A DNA stretch of 64,000 nucleotides from the NCBI RefSeq assembly GCF_014712225.1, contig NZ_JACXBW010000008.1, forward strand, positions 1 through 64,000. The letters are read 5' to 3'. This document shows positions 8,147-15,677 of the stretch, in pieces (the first letter of the stretch is position 1; each line of letters starts with the position of its first letter). Origin of the DNA: Pseudarthrobacter sulfonivorans. Its GTDB lineage: Bacteria; Actinomycetota; Actinomycetes; Actinomycetales; Micrococcaceae. The notes under the pieces were generated by a model that was not told the DNA's origin, ran no database searches, and was given only the letters and a program-made list of their open reading frames with translations. The translations under genes and the position numbers were made by a program.

Positions 8147-9039
8147 TGAGCGCAGCAGTCCACGCCCATCCCCAACCGGGCCCGGTCCTGGGGGTCGCTG
8201 ACGGCGGCAAGGAACGCCGTACACTCTCCGAAGCCGGCGATCGCGGCCGCTGGTGGCGCTTCACCGCCATCCTTGTCATCACCGCGATCGTGCTGGTTCC
8301 CATCATGGTCACCGTGGTACTCGCGTTCACCCCGGGGCCCAACAGCACCGCAACCGGCCTGACATTCGAGAACCTCGCCAACGTCTTCTCGGGCACGCTC
8401 GCCGCCACCTGGCTGCAGAACAGCCTCGTGACCACCCTTTCCACCGTGGTGGTCTCGGTAGCGGTGGCAGCCCCGGCCGGCTACGTACTCTCCCGAGGCC
8501 GCAGCAAGGCGGTGTCGGGCTACTCCCTGCTGCTTTTTGTGATGCAGTCCCTGCCGATCATCACCTCGGTAGTGCCGCTCTTTATCCTCTTCGCCGGTAT
8601 GGGGCTGGTGGACAACCTGCTCGGGATTACCATCATCTATGTGGGGTCCACAATGACCGTGGCCACCTGGATGATGGCGGCCTACTTCGACTCAATCCCC
8701 ATCAGCCTCGAAGAGGCTTCCTGGATTGACGGCTGTTCCGTGTTCGGTTCCTTCACGAAGGTGGTCCTGCGCAACTCGCTTCCGGGCATCCTCTCCACGG
8801 CCATTTTCGCCTTCCTGCTGGCGTGGAACGACTACCTGGTGGCCATCGTGTTCCTGCGCTCGAATGAAATCTTCACCCTGCCCATGGGCGTGCAGTCCTT
8901 CTTCCAGCAGAACGCCACCGACTGGACCTCCGTCATGGCCCTCGCCGTGGTCATGATGCTCCCACCCATCATCGTCTTCGCCACGCTGAACAAATACTTC
9001 AGCGTCGGCGGCATCGGCGGATCCCTCGCCGGCCGTTAG
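8146..9039 (+). CDS. Sugar ABC transporter permease (MalG/UgpE type)
   Basis: Second permease, 297 residues, with six helices and the EAA loop EEASWIDGCSVFGSFTKVVL. The start is the ATG at 8146, overlapping the TAA of the upstream permease (TAATG), which implies translational coupling. The long polar N-terminus ends at WRFTAILVITAIVLVPIMV, the first helix. It works with the 7190 permease as a heterodimer. The gene is followed by a 43-base gap with AAAGGA before the isomerase gene, so transport and catabolism are likely one transcript. Confidence 0.9.
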   Translation: MSAAVHAHPQPGPVLGVADGGKERRTLSEAGDRGRWWRFTAILVITAIVLVPIMVTVVLAFTPGPNSTATGLTFENLANVFSGTLAATWLQNSLVTTLSTVVVSVAVAAPAGYVLSRGRSKAVSGYSLLLFVMQSLPIITSVVPLFILFAGMGLVDNLLGITIIYVGSTMTVATWMMAAYFDSIPISLEEASWIDGCSVFGSFTKVVLRNSLPGILSTAIFAFLLAWNDYLVAIVFLRSNEIFTLPMGVQSFFQQNATDWTSVMALAVVMMLPPIIVFATLNKYFSVGGIGGSLAGR

Positions 9040-9082
9040 CCACCCCCGCCCCTTTCTGAACACTCCCGCAAAGGATTACAAA

Positions 9083-9832
9083 ATGTCATATTCCCTCCAG
9101 CTGTACACCCTCCGTCACGCAATCCAGGAAGACCTGACCGGCACCATCCGGAAGGTCGCGGAGGTCGGCTTCTCACAGGTCGAGCCCTACAACTTCGTGG
9201 CCACGGCAGCAGAACTCGGTGCGGCCCTGAAGGAAAACGGCCTGACAGCACCCTCCGGCCACGCACCCCTGCTCAGCCAGGACCAGGACCAGATCTTCGC
9301 TGCGGCCAAAGGGCTGGGCATCAGCACCGTCATCGATCCGTATCTGCCGGCCGAGCACTGGCAGAAGGCCGAGGACATCCAAGCCACCGCGGCGAAGCTC
9401 AACGAAGCAGCCAGGAAGGGTGCCGAGCATGGCATCCGCGTCGGCTACCACAACCATGCCTGGGAACTGGAGTCCCTCATCGAGGGCCGCACGGCACTGG
9501 AGTACTTCGCCGATTTACTGGACCCCGAAGTGGTCCTTGAAGTGGACACCTACTGGGTTGCCGTGGGGGGCCAGGACCCTGTCGGGGTGCTGGACCGGCT
9601 AGGCGACAAAGTGAAGTTCATCCACATCAAGGACGGCCCGCTGAACACGGACACCAAGGCGCAGCTGCCCGCAGGCAAGGGAAAGGTAGCGGTTCTGGAC
9701 GTCATCGCTGCTGCCAAATCCCTCGAAGTAGGCGTCGTGGAGTTTGACGACTACGCGGGTGACATCTTCGAAGGCATCGCCGAGAGCCTCGCCTACCTGA
9801 CCGCAAACACGGCCGAAGGGGCAAACGCATGA
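9083..9832 (+). CDS. Sugar phosphate isomerase/epimerase-like TIM barrel (first)
   Basis: AP-endonuclease-2/xylose-isomerase-like barrel of 249 residues, probably cytosolic. The expected divalent-metal ligands are visible: E34 in VEPY, the YHNH histidines, the acidic residue in LEVDTYW, the histidine in FIHIKDG, and a C-terminal VVEFDDY glutamate. Members of this fold act as isomerases, epimerases, dehydratases, or the eliminases and hydratases that process 3-keto-sugars. The stop overlaps the start of the next oxidoreductase (ATGA), so the two products may act in sequence. The exact reaction is not determined. Confidence 0.85.
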   Translation: MSYSLQLYTLRHAIQEDLTGTIRKVAEVGFSQVEPYNFVATAAELGAALKENGLTAPSGHAPLLSQDQDQIFAAAKGLGISTVIDPYLPAEHWQKAEDIQATAAKLNEAARKGAEHGIRVGYHNHAWELESLIEGRTALEYFADLLDPEVVLEVDTYWVAVGGQDPVGVLDRLGDKVKFIHIKDGPLNTDTKAQLPAGKGKVAVLDVIAAAKSLEVGVVEFDDYAGDIFEGIAESLAYLTANTAEGANA

Positions 9833-10950
9833 GCCGCGAGGCAGCAGCCGGCAAAGGCCCGGTAGGCGTCGGCGTCATCGGCGCCGGGAACATCAGCAAG
9901 CAGTACCTGGACAACCTCACGGTCTTCCCCGACCTGAAAGTCCACGTCATCGCCGACCTCTTCGAAGACGCCGCAGCGGCCCGCGCCAAGGAATACGGCA
10001 TCCCGGAGTGGGGGCCGCCGGAGCTTGCGCTGAACCACCCCGACGTCGAAATCATCGTCAACCTCACCATCCCCGCCGCCCACGTGGAGGTGGCCACGGC
10101 CGCCGTCAACGCCGGGAAGCACGTCTGGACGGAGAAGCCGTTCTCCCTGGACCGCGAATCCGGGCTGGGGCTGCTCAAGGCCGCCGACGCCGCAGGCATC
10201 CGGCTCGGTACCGCCCCGGACACCTTCCTCGGCGCGGGACTGCAGACCGCCCGCCGGCTGATCGAACGCGGCGACATCGGCACCCCCCTGACCGCGATGA
10301 CGACGTTCCAGACGCCGGGGCCGGAGTCGTGGCACCCCAACCCGGCCTTCCTCTTCCAGTACGGCGCCGGCCCCTTGTTCGACATGGGTCCCTACTACCT
10401 CACAGCGCTGGTCCAGACGTTCGGCTCCGTGCGCCGCGTGGCAGCAGTGGGCTCCAAGGCCAAGGAAGTCCGGGTCATCGGTTCCGGCCCCAAGCTGGGC
10501 GAGGAGTTTACGGTCGATGTGCCCACCCATGTGTCCGCGATGGCCCAGTTCGAGAACGGCGCGTCCTCGCACAGCGTCTTCAGCTTCGAGTCCCCGCGGC
10601 AGCGGATGGGCTTCGTGGAAATCACCGGCACCGAAGCCACCATTTCACTCCCGGATCCGAACTATTTCGACGGCGACGTGCGGCTCTGGCGTGCGGGGGA
10701 CGAAGAGTGGACGGTCATACCCGCCACCGGCCCCACGAACGGCCGCGGCATGGGCGTGTTGGACATGGCGCGGGCCATCCGGGCAGGAGTTCCACACCGC
10801 GCCACGGGCAACCTTGCCTATCACGTGCTGGACACCATGGTGTCGATATCCGAGTCCGTTGAATCGGGCACCTTTGTCGACGTCGAAAGCTCCGCCCCAG
10901 CGTCCCCGGCCCTCCCCGAGGACTGGGACCCCACAGCGGCCACTCTCTAG
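9829..10950 (+). CDS. Gfo/Idh/MocA family oxidoreductase (second)
   Basis: Dehydrogenase of 373 residues with Rossmann loop GVIGAGNIS (residues 15-23) and TEKPF (K103). In the second domain the motif is GPLFDMGPYYLTAL, where tyrosine stands at the position that is histidine in many relatives (GDIxxH). That marks a distinct subgroup common in ABC-sugar clusters. It is coupled to the upstream TIM-barrel gene by an ATGA overlap and followed after 10 bases by a third oxidoreductase. In a levoglucosan-like pathway this could be the final 3-keto reductase, which is inference only. Confidence 0.85.
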   Translation: MSREAAAGKGPVGVGVIGAGNISKQYLDNLTVFPDLKVHVIADLFEDAAAARAKEYGIPEWGPPELALNHPDVEIIVNLTIPAAHVEVATAAVNAGKHVWTEKPFSLDRESGLGLLKAADAAGIRLGTAPDTFLGAGLQTARRLIERGDIGTPLTAMTTFQTPGPESWHPNPAFLFQYGAGPLFDMGPYYLTALVQTFGSVRRVAAVGSKAKEVRVIGSGPKLGEEFTVDVPTHVSAMAQFENGASSHSVFSFESPRQRMGFVEITGTEATISLPDPNYFDGDVRLWRAGDEEWTVIPATGPTNGRGMGVLDMARAIRAGVPHRATGNLAYHVLDTMVSISESVESGTFVDVESSAPASPALPEDWDPTAATL

Positions 10951-10960
10951 GACTCACACC

Positions 10961-12157
10961 ATGAACTCCCCTGACAGCAAGAAAGGCACCAACCGGGACG
11001 GCCCGCCCCTCGGCGTGGCAATGATCGGCTATGCGTTCATGGGCAAGGCCCATTCGAACGCGTGGCGGAACGTTGCGTCCTTCTTCGACGTCCCGGCCTT
11101 CGAGCAGAAAGTGCTCGTGGGCCGGGACGCCACAGCGGTGGCCGAAGCAGCAGCGAAGTACGGCTGGACGGAATCCGCGACGGACTGGCGCTCGGTCCTG
11201 GAGCGGGACGACATTCAGATCGTGGACATCTGTGCCCCGGGCTGGATGCACGCCGAAATCGCCATCGCCGCTCTCGAGGCCGGCAAGCACGTCCTCGTGG
11301 AAAAGCCGCTTGCGAACACCTTGGCCGAGGCCGAGGCGATGGCTGACGCCGCCCGGGCAGCCCGGGAACGCGGCGTCCAATCCATGATCGGCTTCAACTA
11401 CCGGCGGGTGCCGGCCCTGGCCCTGGCCCGGGACCTCATCGCCGAAGGCCGGCTGGGAACGGTCCGGCACGTCCGGGCCGCGTACCTGCAGGACTGGCTG
11501 GTGGACGCCGACTCCCCCATGACGTGGCGGCTCAACAAGGAAACCGCCGGGTCCGGCGCCCTGGGCGACATCGCCTCCCACGCGATCGACCAGGTCATGT
11601 TCCTGCTGGGCGGTTCCGTCACCGAAGTCTCGGGCCGGCTGCACACCTTCGTGGCCAGCCGTCCCGGGCCGGACGGCCCCGAAGAGGTAACGGTGGACGA
11701 CGCCGCCTGGGCCACGCTGACCCTGGACTCCGGGACCATCGCCTCCGTCGAGGTTTCGCGCGTGGCCACCGGCCAGAAGAACAGCCTGAAACTCGAGATC
11801 TACGGAGACAGGGGCTCCCTCCTGTTCGACCTTGAAGCCATCAACGAACTCGGCTTTTTGGACGCCACTCTGCCCGTCCGGGAACAGGGTTTCCGGCGGA
11901 TCCTGGTGAACGAGCCGGAGCATCCCTACATGGACGCCTGGTGGCCCCAGGGCCACGTGATCGGCTGGGAACACACCTTCACCCACGAAATCCGGGACTT
12001 CCTGGCCGCAATCGACGGCGGTACCCCGCCGTCGCCGTCGTTCGAAGAGGGCCTGGCCGTACAGCGGGTACTGGCCGCGATCGAAGAATCCGCCAACGCC
12101 AAATCCGCCATCATCCAGCTCACCACCGCACCCGTCCCCGCCATTGAAGGAGCCTGA
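10961..12157 (+). CDS. Gfo/Idh/MocA oxidoreductase, levoglucosan-dehydrogenase-like (third)
   Basis: Dehydrogenase of 398 residues. The ATG at 10961 gives about 16 leader residues before GVAMIGYAFMGKAHS. The catalytic lysine is K115 in VEKPLA, and D203 and H207 sit in GSGALGDIASH, the Lys-Asp-His arrangement of the family. FMGKAHS, FNYRR, YLQDWL and AGSGALGDI together recall the levoglucosan dehydrogenase described from Pseudarthrobacter phenanthrenivorans and the LgdA type. Such enzymes oxidise C3 of a pyranose with NAD. The similarity is from memory of the family, so the substrate remains a hypothesis. It is followed directly by a second TIM-barrel gene. Confidence 0.85.
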   Translation: MNSPDSKKGTNRDGPPLGVAMIGYAFMGKAHSNAWRNVASFFDVPAFEQKVLVGRDATAVAEAAAKYGWTESATDWRSVLERDDIQIVDICAPGWMHAEIAIAALEAGKHVLVEKPLANTLAEAEAMADAARAARERGVQSMIGFNYRRVPALALARDLIAEGRLGTVRHVRAAYLQDWLVDADSPMTWRLNKETAGSGALGDIASHAIDQVMFLLGGSVTEVSGRLHTFVASRPGPDGPEEVTVDDAAWATLTLDSGTIASVEVSRVATGQKNSLKLEIYGDRGSLLFDLEAINELGFLDATLPVREQGFRRILVNEPEHPYMDAWWPQGHVIGWEHTFTHEIRDFLAAIDGGTPPSPSFEEGLAVQRVLAAIEESANAKSAIIQLTTAPVPAIEGA

Positions 12158-12158
12158 C

Positions 12159-13160
12159 ATGCCCCGCCCGTACACCCTGTTCACCGGCCAGTGGGCCGAC
12201 CTCCCGTTCGAGGAAGTCGCCAAGCTTGCCTCCGGCTGGGGCTACGACGGCCTCGAAATCGCCGTCTCCGGGGACCACCTGGACGCCTGGCGCTGGGACG
12301 AACCCGGCTACGTCGAATCCAAACTCGCCGTCCTTCAGAAGTACAACCTGAAGGTCTGGGCCATCTCCAACCACCTCAAGGGCCAGGCGGTCTGCGATGA
12401 CCCCATCGACTTCCGCCACGAAGCCATCGTCGGGTCGAAGGTCTGGGGCGACGGCGAACCCGAAGGCGTCCGGCAGCGCGCGGCCGAGGAAATGAAACAC
12501 ACCGCGCGGCTCGCCAAGGCACTCGGTGTGGACACCGTCGTCGGGTTCACCGGATCCTCGATCTGGCAGTACGTTGCCATGTTCCCGCCCGTCCCGGAGA
12601 AGGTCATCGAGGCCGGCTACCAGGACTTCGCGGACCGCTGGAACCCCATCCTGGACGTCTTCGACGAATGCGGCGTCCGCTTCGCCCACGAAGTCCACCC
12701 GTCCGAAATCGCCTACGACTACTGGACCACCGTCCGCACCCTCGAAGCGATCGGCCACCGCGAAGCCTTCGGCCTGAACTGGGACCCCTCCCACATGATG
12801 TGGCAGGGCATCGATCCCGTCTCCTTCATCTGGGACTTCAAGGACCGGATCTACCACGTGGACTGCAAGGACACCAAGCTCCGGCAGACCGGCCGGAACA
12901 CCGTGATGGGCTCGCACCTGCCCTGGGGCGATCCGCGCCGCGGCTGGGACTTCGTTTCGGCAGGCCGCGGCGACGTGCCGTGGGAATCCTCCTTCCGGGC
13001 GCTGGCTGCGATCGGCTACAACGGCCCCATTTCCGTCGAATGGGAAGACGCCGGCATGGACCGTCTCCACGGCGCCCCCGAAGCCCTCGCCGCGCTGAAG
13101 AAATTCGATTTCCCGCCGTCGAATACCTCCTTCGACGCCGCCTTCAGCAGCAAAGACTAG
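12159..13160 (+). CDS. Sugar phosphate isomerase/epimerase-like TIM barrel (second)
   Basis: Larger xylose-isomerase-like barrel of 333 residues. Candidate metal ligands are the EIAVSGDH acidic residue, the glutamate in FAHEVHPSE, the aspartate/histidine of NWDPSHMMW, the YHVDCKDTK histidine and the terminal SVEWED. The start is the ATG at 12159 behind GAAGGAG; a TTG five codons earlier is less likely. It differs clearly in length and motifs from the 249-residue barrel at 9083, so they are not simple duplicates and could catalyse successive steps such as elimination and hydration. It ends 15 bases before the propeller gene. Confidence 0.85.
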   Translation: MPRPYTLFTGQWADLPFEEVAKLASGWGYDGLEIAVSGDHLDAWRWDEPGYVESKLAVLQKYNLKVWAISNHLKGQAVCDDPIDFRHEAIVGSKVWGDGEPEGVRQRAAEEMKHTARLAKALGVDTVVGFTGSSIWQYVAMFPPVPEKVIEAGYQDFADRWNPILDVFDECGVRFAHEVHPSEIAYDYWTTVRTLEAIGHREAFGLNWDPSHMMWQGIDPVSFIWDFKDRIYHVDCKDTKLRQTGRNTVMGSHLPWGDPRRGWDFVSAGRGDVPWESSFRALAAIGYNGPISVEWEDAGMDRLHGAPEALAALKKFDFPPSNTSFDAAFSSKD

Positions 13161-13174
13161 GACCAACCGACGTG

Positions 13175-14056
13175 ATGCGTACCCTCCGGCCCGGCCAGCG
13201 CTGCGACGTATGGGTTGCCACTGTCAACGGTGCGGCCGAAGTGGTCCTTTCCACGGATGACGTGCTGCTGGAGGCGCCGAACTGGACCTCCGACGGCGGT
13301 GCGCTGATCCTCAACGGAGACGGCAAACTGTGGCGCGTCGATCTCGCTGCCGGCTCACTGGAACGCGTGCCCGTGGACGGTATCCCCGGCCTCAACAACG
13401 ACCACGTCCTGGCACCCGATGGCAGGCACATTTTCCTGTCGGCCAACGACGGCCACATCTACCGTGCGCCGCTCGGCGGCGGTCAAGCGGAGAGAATCAC
13501 GGCCGACGACGGGTCCCACCATTTCCTGCACGGCGTCAGCCCGGACGGCCAGGAAGTGGCGTACGTGGATATAGCCGGAGGCGACTTCACGCAGCCAGGA
13601 CGGCTGATGACCACCAATTCCGGCGGCGGGGCTCCCGCCAGGATCGACGTCGGCGCCGGGCACTGCGACGGGCCGGAATATTCGCCGGACGGCAAATGGC
13701 TCTACCTGAATACGGAGTCCTTCACCACGGCCCCGGGCCACGCCCAACTCGCCCGCGTGCAGGTGGACGGAACCGGGTTCGAACGGCTCCTCGAATCCGG
13801 GACCGTCGACTGGTTCCCGCACATCTCCCCCGACGGCCGCCACGCCTGCTACCTCCGGTTCCCCGGCGGAACGGAAGGACACCCCGCAGACCTGCCGGTC
13901 GCCGTCGTCCTTGTTTCCACTGACGACTGGGCACAACCGCTTCACACGTGGCCACTCCCCGGCGGCCAAGGTACCCTCAACGTCAACAGCTGGTCCCCGG
14001 ATTCCGCGCGCTTTGCGTTTGTGGCGTACCCGCTCACCGACCCATCAAAGGACTAA
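13175..14056 (+). CDS. Cytosolic TolB-like beta-propeller protein
   Basis: This 293-residue protein is built of repeated blades of the PD40/TolB kind, for example APDGRHIFLSANDGHIYRA, SPDGQEVAYVDI, SPDGKWLYLNTE and SPDGRHACYLRF. It lacks a signal peptide and membrane segment, so it is not the periplasmic TolB. Propellers of this type also occur in oligogalacturonate lyases and other carbohydrate-active enzymes. The position between a TIM barrel and an oxidoreductase suggests a role in the same sugar pathway. The ATG at 13175 is preceded in frame by GTG, and either could start. Function is not assignable. Confidence 0.7.
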   Translation: MRTLRPGQRCDVWVATVNGAAEVVLSTDDVLLEAPNWTSDGGALILNGDGKLWRVDLAAGSLERVPVDGIPGLNNDHVLAPDGRHIFLSANDGHIYRAPLGGGQAERITADDGSHHFLHGVSPDGQEVAYVDIAGGDFTQPGRLMTTNSGGGAPARIDVGAGHCDGPEYSPDGKWLYLNTESFTTAPGHAQLARVQVDGTGFERLLESGTVDWFPHISPDGRHACYLRFPGGTEGHPADLPVAVVLVSTDDWAQPLHTWPLPGGQGTLNVNSWSPDSARFAFVAYPLTDPSKD

Positions 14057-14060
14057 GCAC

Positions 14061-15101
14061 ATGATTCCCGGCACCGGCACCTCAGGCGGCAACGGCACGT
14101 CAAACGGAAAAATCCGCTGGGGAATCCTCGGCACCGGATTCATCGCCGGGCTGCAAACGCAGGACCTGCAAGCGCACGGGTTCACCGTGCAGGCGGTCGG
14201 CTCGCGTTCACTGGAATCGGCCGGGGCGTTCGCCGGACAGCACGGCGTGGCAGCCGCGCACGGCAGCTACGAGTCACTCGTTGCAGACCCCGCCGTGGAT
14301 GTCGTTTACATCGCCACCCCGCACCCGTTCCACCATGCGAACGCCCTGCTCGCCCTCAATGCCGGGAAGCACGTGCTGGTGGAGAAGGCATTCACCATGA
14401 ATGCCCGCGAAGCGCAGGAAGTCTTTGACCTGGCCGCTTCCAGGGGACTGGTGGCACTGGAAGCCATGTGGAGCCGGTTCCTCCCGCACATGATCCGCCT
14501 GCGTGAAGTCATCGCTGACGGGACCATCGGCGAGGTCCGGAAGATCATCGCCAGCCACAACCAAAATCTCCCCAAGGATCCCGCGCACCGGCTCAACGAT
14601 CCTGCCCTGGGCGGCGGTGCGTTGCTTGACCTCGGCGTCTATCCTGTCTCCCTGGCCATCGACATCCTGGGAACTCCGGACACCATCCGGGCCAGTGCCT
14701 CCATGACAGCAACGGGCGTAGACCGCCAAACCGCTGCGATCTTCGACTATGCGCCAGGGCAGCAGGCCATCATCGACTGTGAACTTGATGCGGCCGGCCC
14801 CAACCGTGCAGTGGTGATCGGGACGGACGGGTGGATCGACATCGAAGCCACCTGGTACAACCCCACGCCCTTTACCGTTTTTGATGCGCAGGGCAACGTC
14901 CTCGAGCGGTTCGACCTGCCTGTGAGCGGCCGGGGCATGCAATACCAGGCAGCGGAACTCGAACGCCTGGTCGTCTCCGGTTCCACCGCCGGAACCATTC
15001 TGCCGCCCGGGCAGAGCGTGGCGGTGATGGCGGCGATGGACGAGATCCGGCGCCAGATAGGGCTGACTTACCAGGCTGACGCCGTGGTTGGTGAAACGTG
15101 A
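14061..15101 (+). CDS. Gfo/Idh/MocA family oxidoreductase (fourth)
   Basis: Dehydrogenase of 346 residues. A glycine/serine-rich leader precedes RWGILGTGFIAG. The catalytic motif reads VEKAF rather than EKPF, and the second domain has GGGALLDLGVYPV, both features of the dihydrodiol-dehydrogenase-like branch of the family. It begins four bases after the propeller stop and is the last gene of the cluster. The region after it (15102-15131) holds no obvious terminator. A reductase role on an unsaturated or keto-sugar is possible but not shown. Confidence 0.85.
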   Translation: MIPGTGTSGGNGTSNGKIRWGILGTGFIAGLQTQDLQAHGFTVQAVGSRSLESAGAFAGQHGVAAAHGSYESLVADPAVDVVYIATPHPFHHANALLALNAGKHVLVEKAFTMNAREAQEVFDLAASRGLVALEAMWSRFLPHMIRLREVIADGTIGEVRKIIASHNQNLPKDPAHRLNDPALGGGALLDLGVYPVSLAIDILGTPDTIRASASMTATGVDRQTAAIFDYAPGQQAIIDCELDAAGPNRAVVIGTDGWIDIEATWYNPTPFTVFDAQGNVLERFDLPVSGRGMQYQAAELERLVVSGSTAGTILPPGQSVAVMAAMDEIRRQIGLTYQADAVVGET

Positions 15102-15131
15102 CAGTCCTGGCCGGCGGCTAGAGTTTCCTGC

Positions 15132-15668
15132 ATGACCCACACCATCCGAAAAGCTACAACGGACGACGCCGGCGCGCTCGCCGAACTCGCTGCGGTCACC
15201 TTCCCGCTGGCGTGCCCGCCGTCGTCGTCACCGGAGGATATCGCTGCGCACCTGGCCAACACCCTGAGTGAGGATCACTTCCGCAGTTACCTTGCGGACC
15301 CGGATATCACCGTTTTGGTGATCGACGCCGGCGGCAGCCTGCGCGGCTACAGCCTGCTCGTCAACCGGCCGGCGGCGGACCCGGACGTAGCTTCCGCCCT
15401 GACGCTCCTCCCATCCATGGAGCTCAGCAAATGCTACGTCCACCCTGAGCACCACGGGCTGGGCGCCGCGGCGGAACTGATGCACGCCAGCCTCACGGCA
15501 GCCACGGTGTCCGGCGCTGCCGGCGTCTGGCTGGGCGTCAACAGCCAGAACGCCCGGGCCGTCCGCTTCTACGAAAAGTCGGGCTTCCGCAAAGTGGGCA
15601 GCAAGTCGTTCCGGCTGGGGACCACCGTGGAACACGACTTCGTCATGGAACGCGCGTTGCCTCAGTAG
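15132..15668 (+). CDS. GNAT family N-acetyltransferase
   Basis: Acetyl-CoA-dependent acyltransferase of 178 residues. It begins IRKATTDDAGALAELAAVTF and carries the acetyl-CoA loop around HPEHHGLGAAAELMHASL, followed by NSQNARAVRFYEKSGFRKVGS, the classical motif B region. The substrate is unknown. The gene is convergent with the debranching-type enzyme, leaving nine bases between stops. It lies 30 bases after the sugar cluster but has an unrelated product, so membership in that operon is doubtful. Confidence 0.85.
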   Translation: MTHTIRKATTDDAGALAELAAVTFPLACPPSSSPEDIAAHLANTLSEDHFRSYLADPDITVLVIDAGGSLRGYSLLVNRPAADPDVASALTLLPSMELSKCYVHPEHHGLGAAAELMHASLTAATVSGAAGVWLGVNSQNARAVRFYEKSGFRKVGSKSFRLGTTVEHDFVMERALPQ

Positions 15669-15677
15669 GCGGCCGCT

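Noticed and set aside
6479..8224. Open frame of 581 codons on the minus strand
   Set aside because: It is antisense to the binding protein and permease, with Gly/Asp/His-rich shadow composition.
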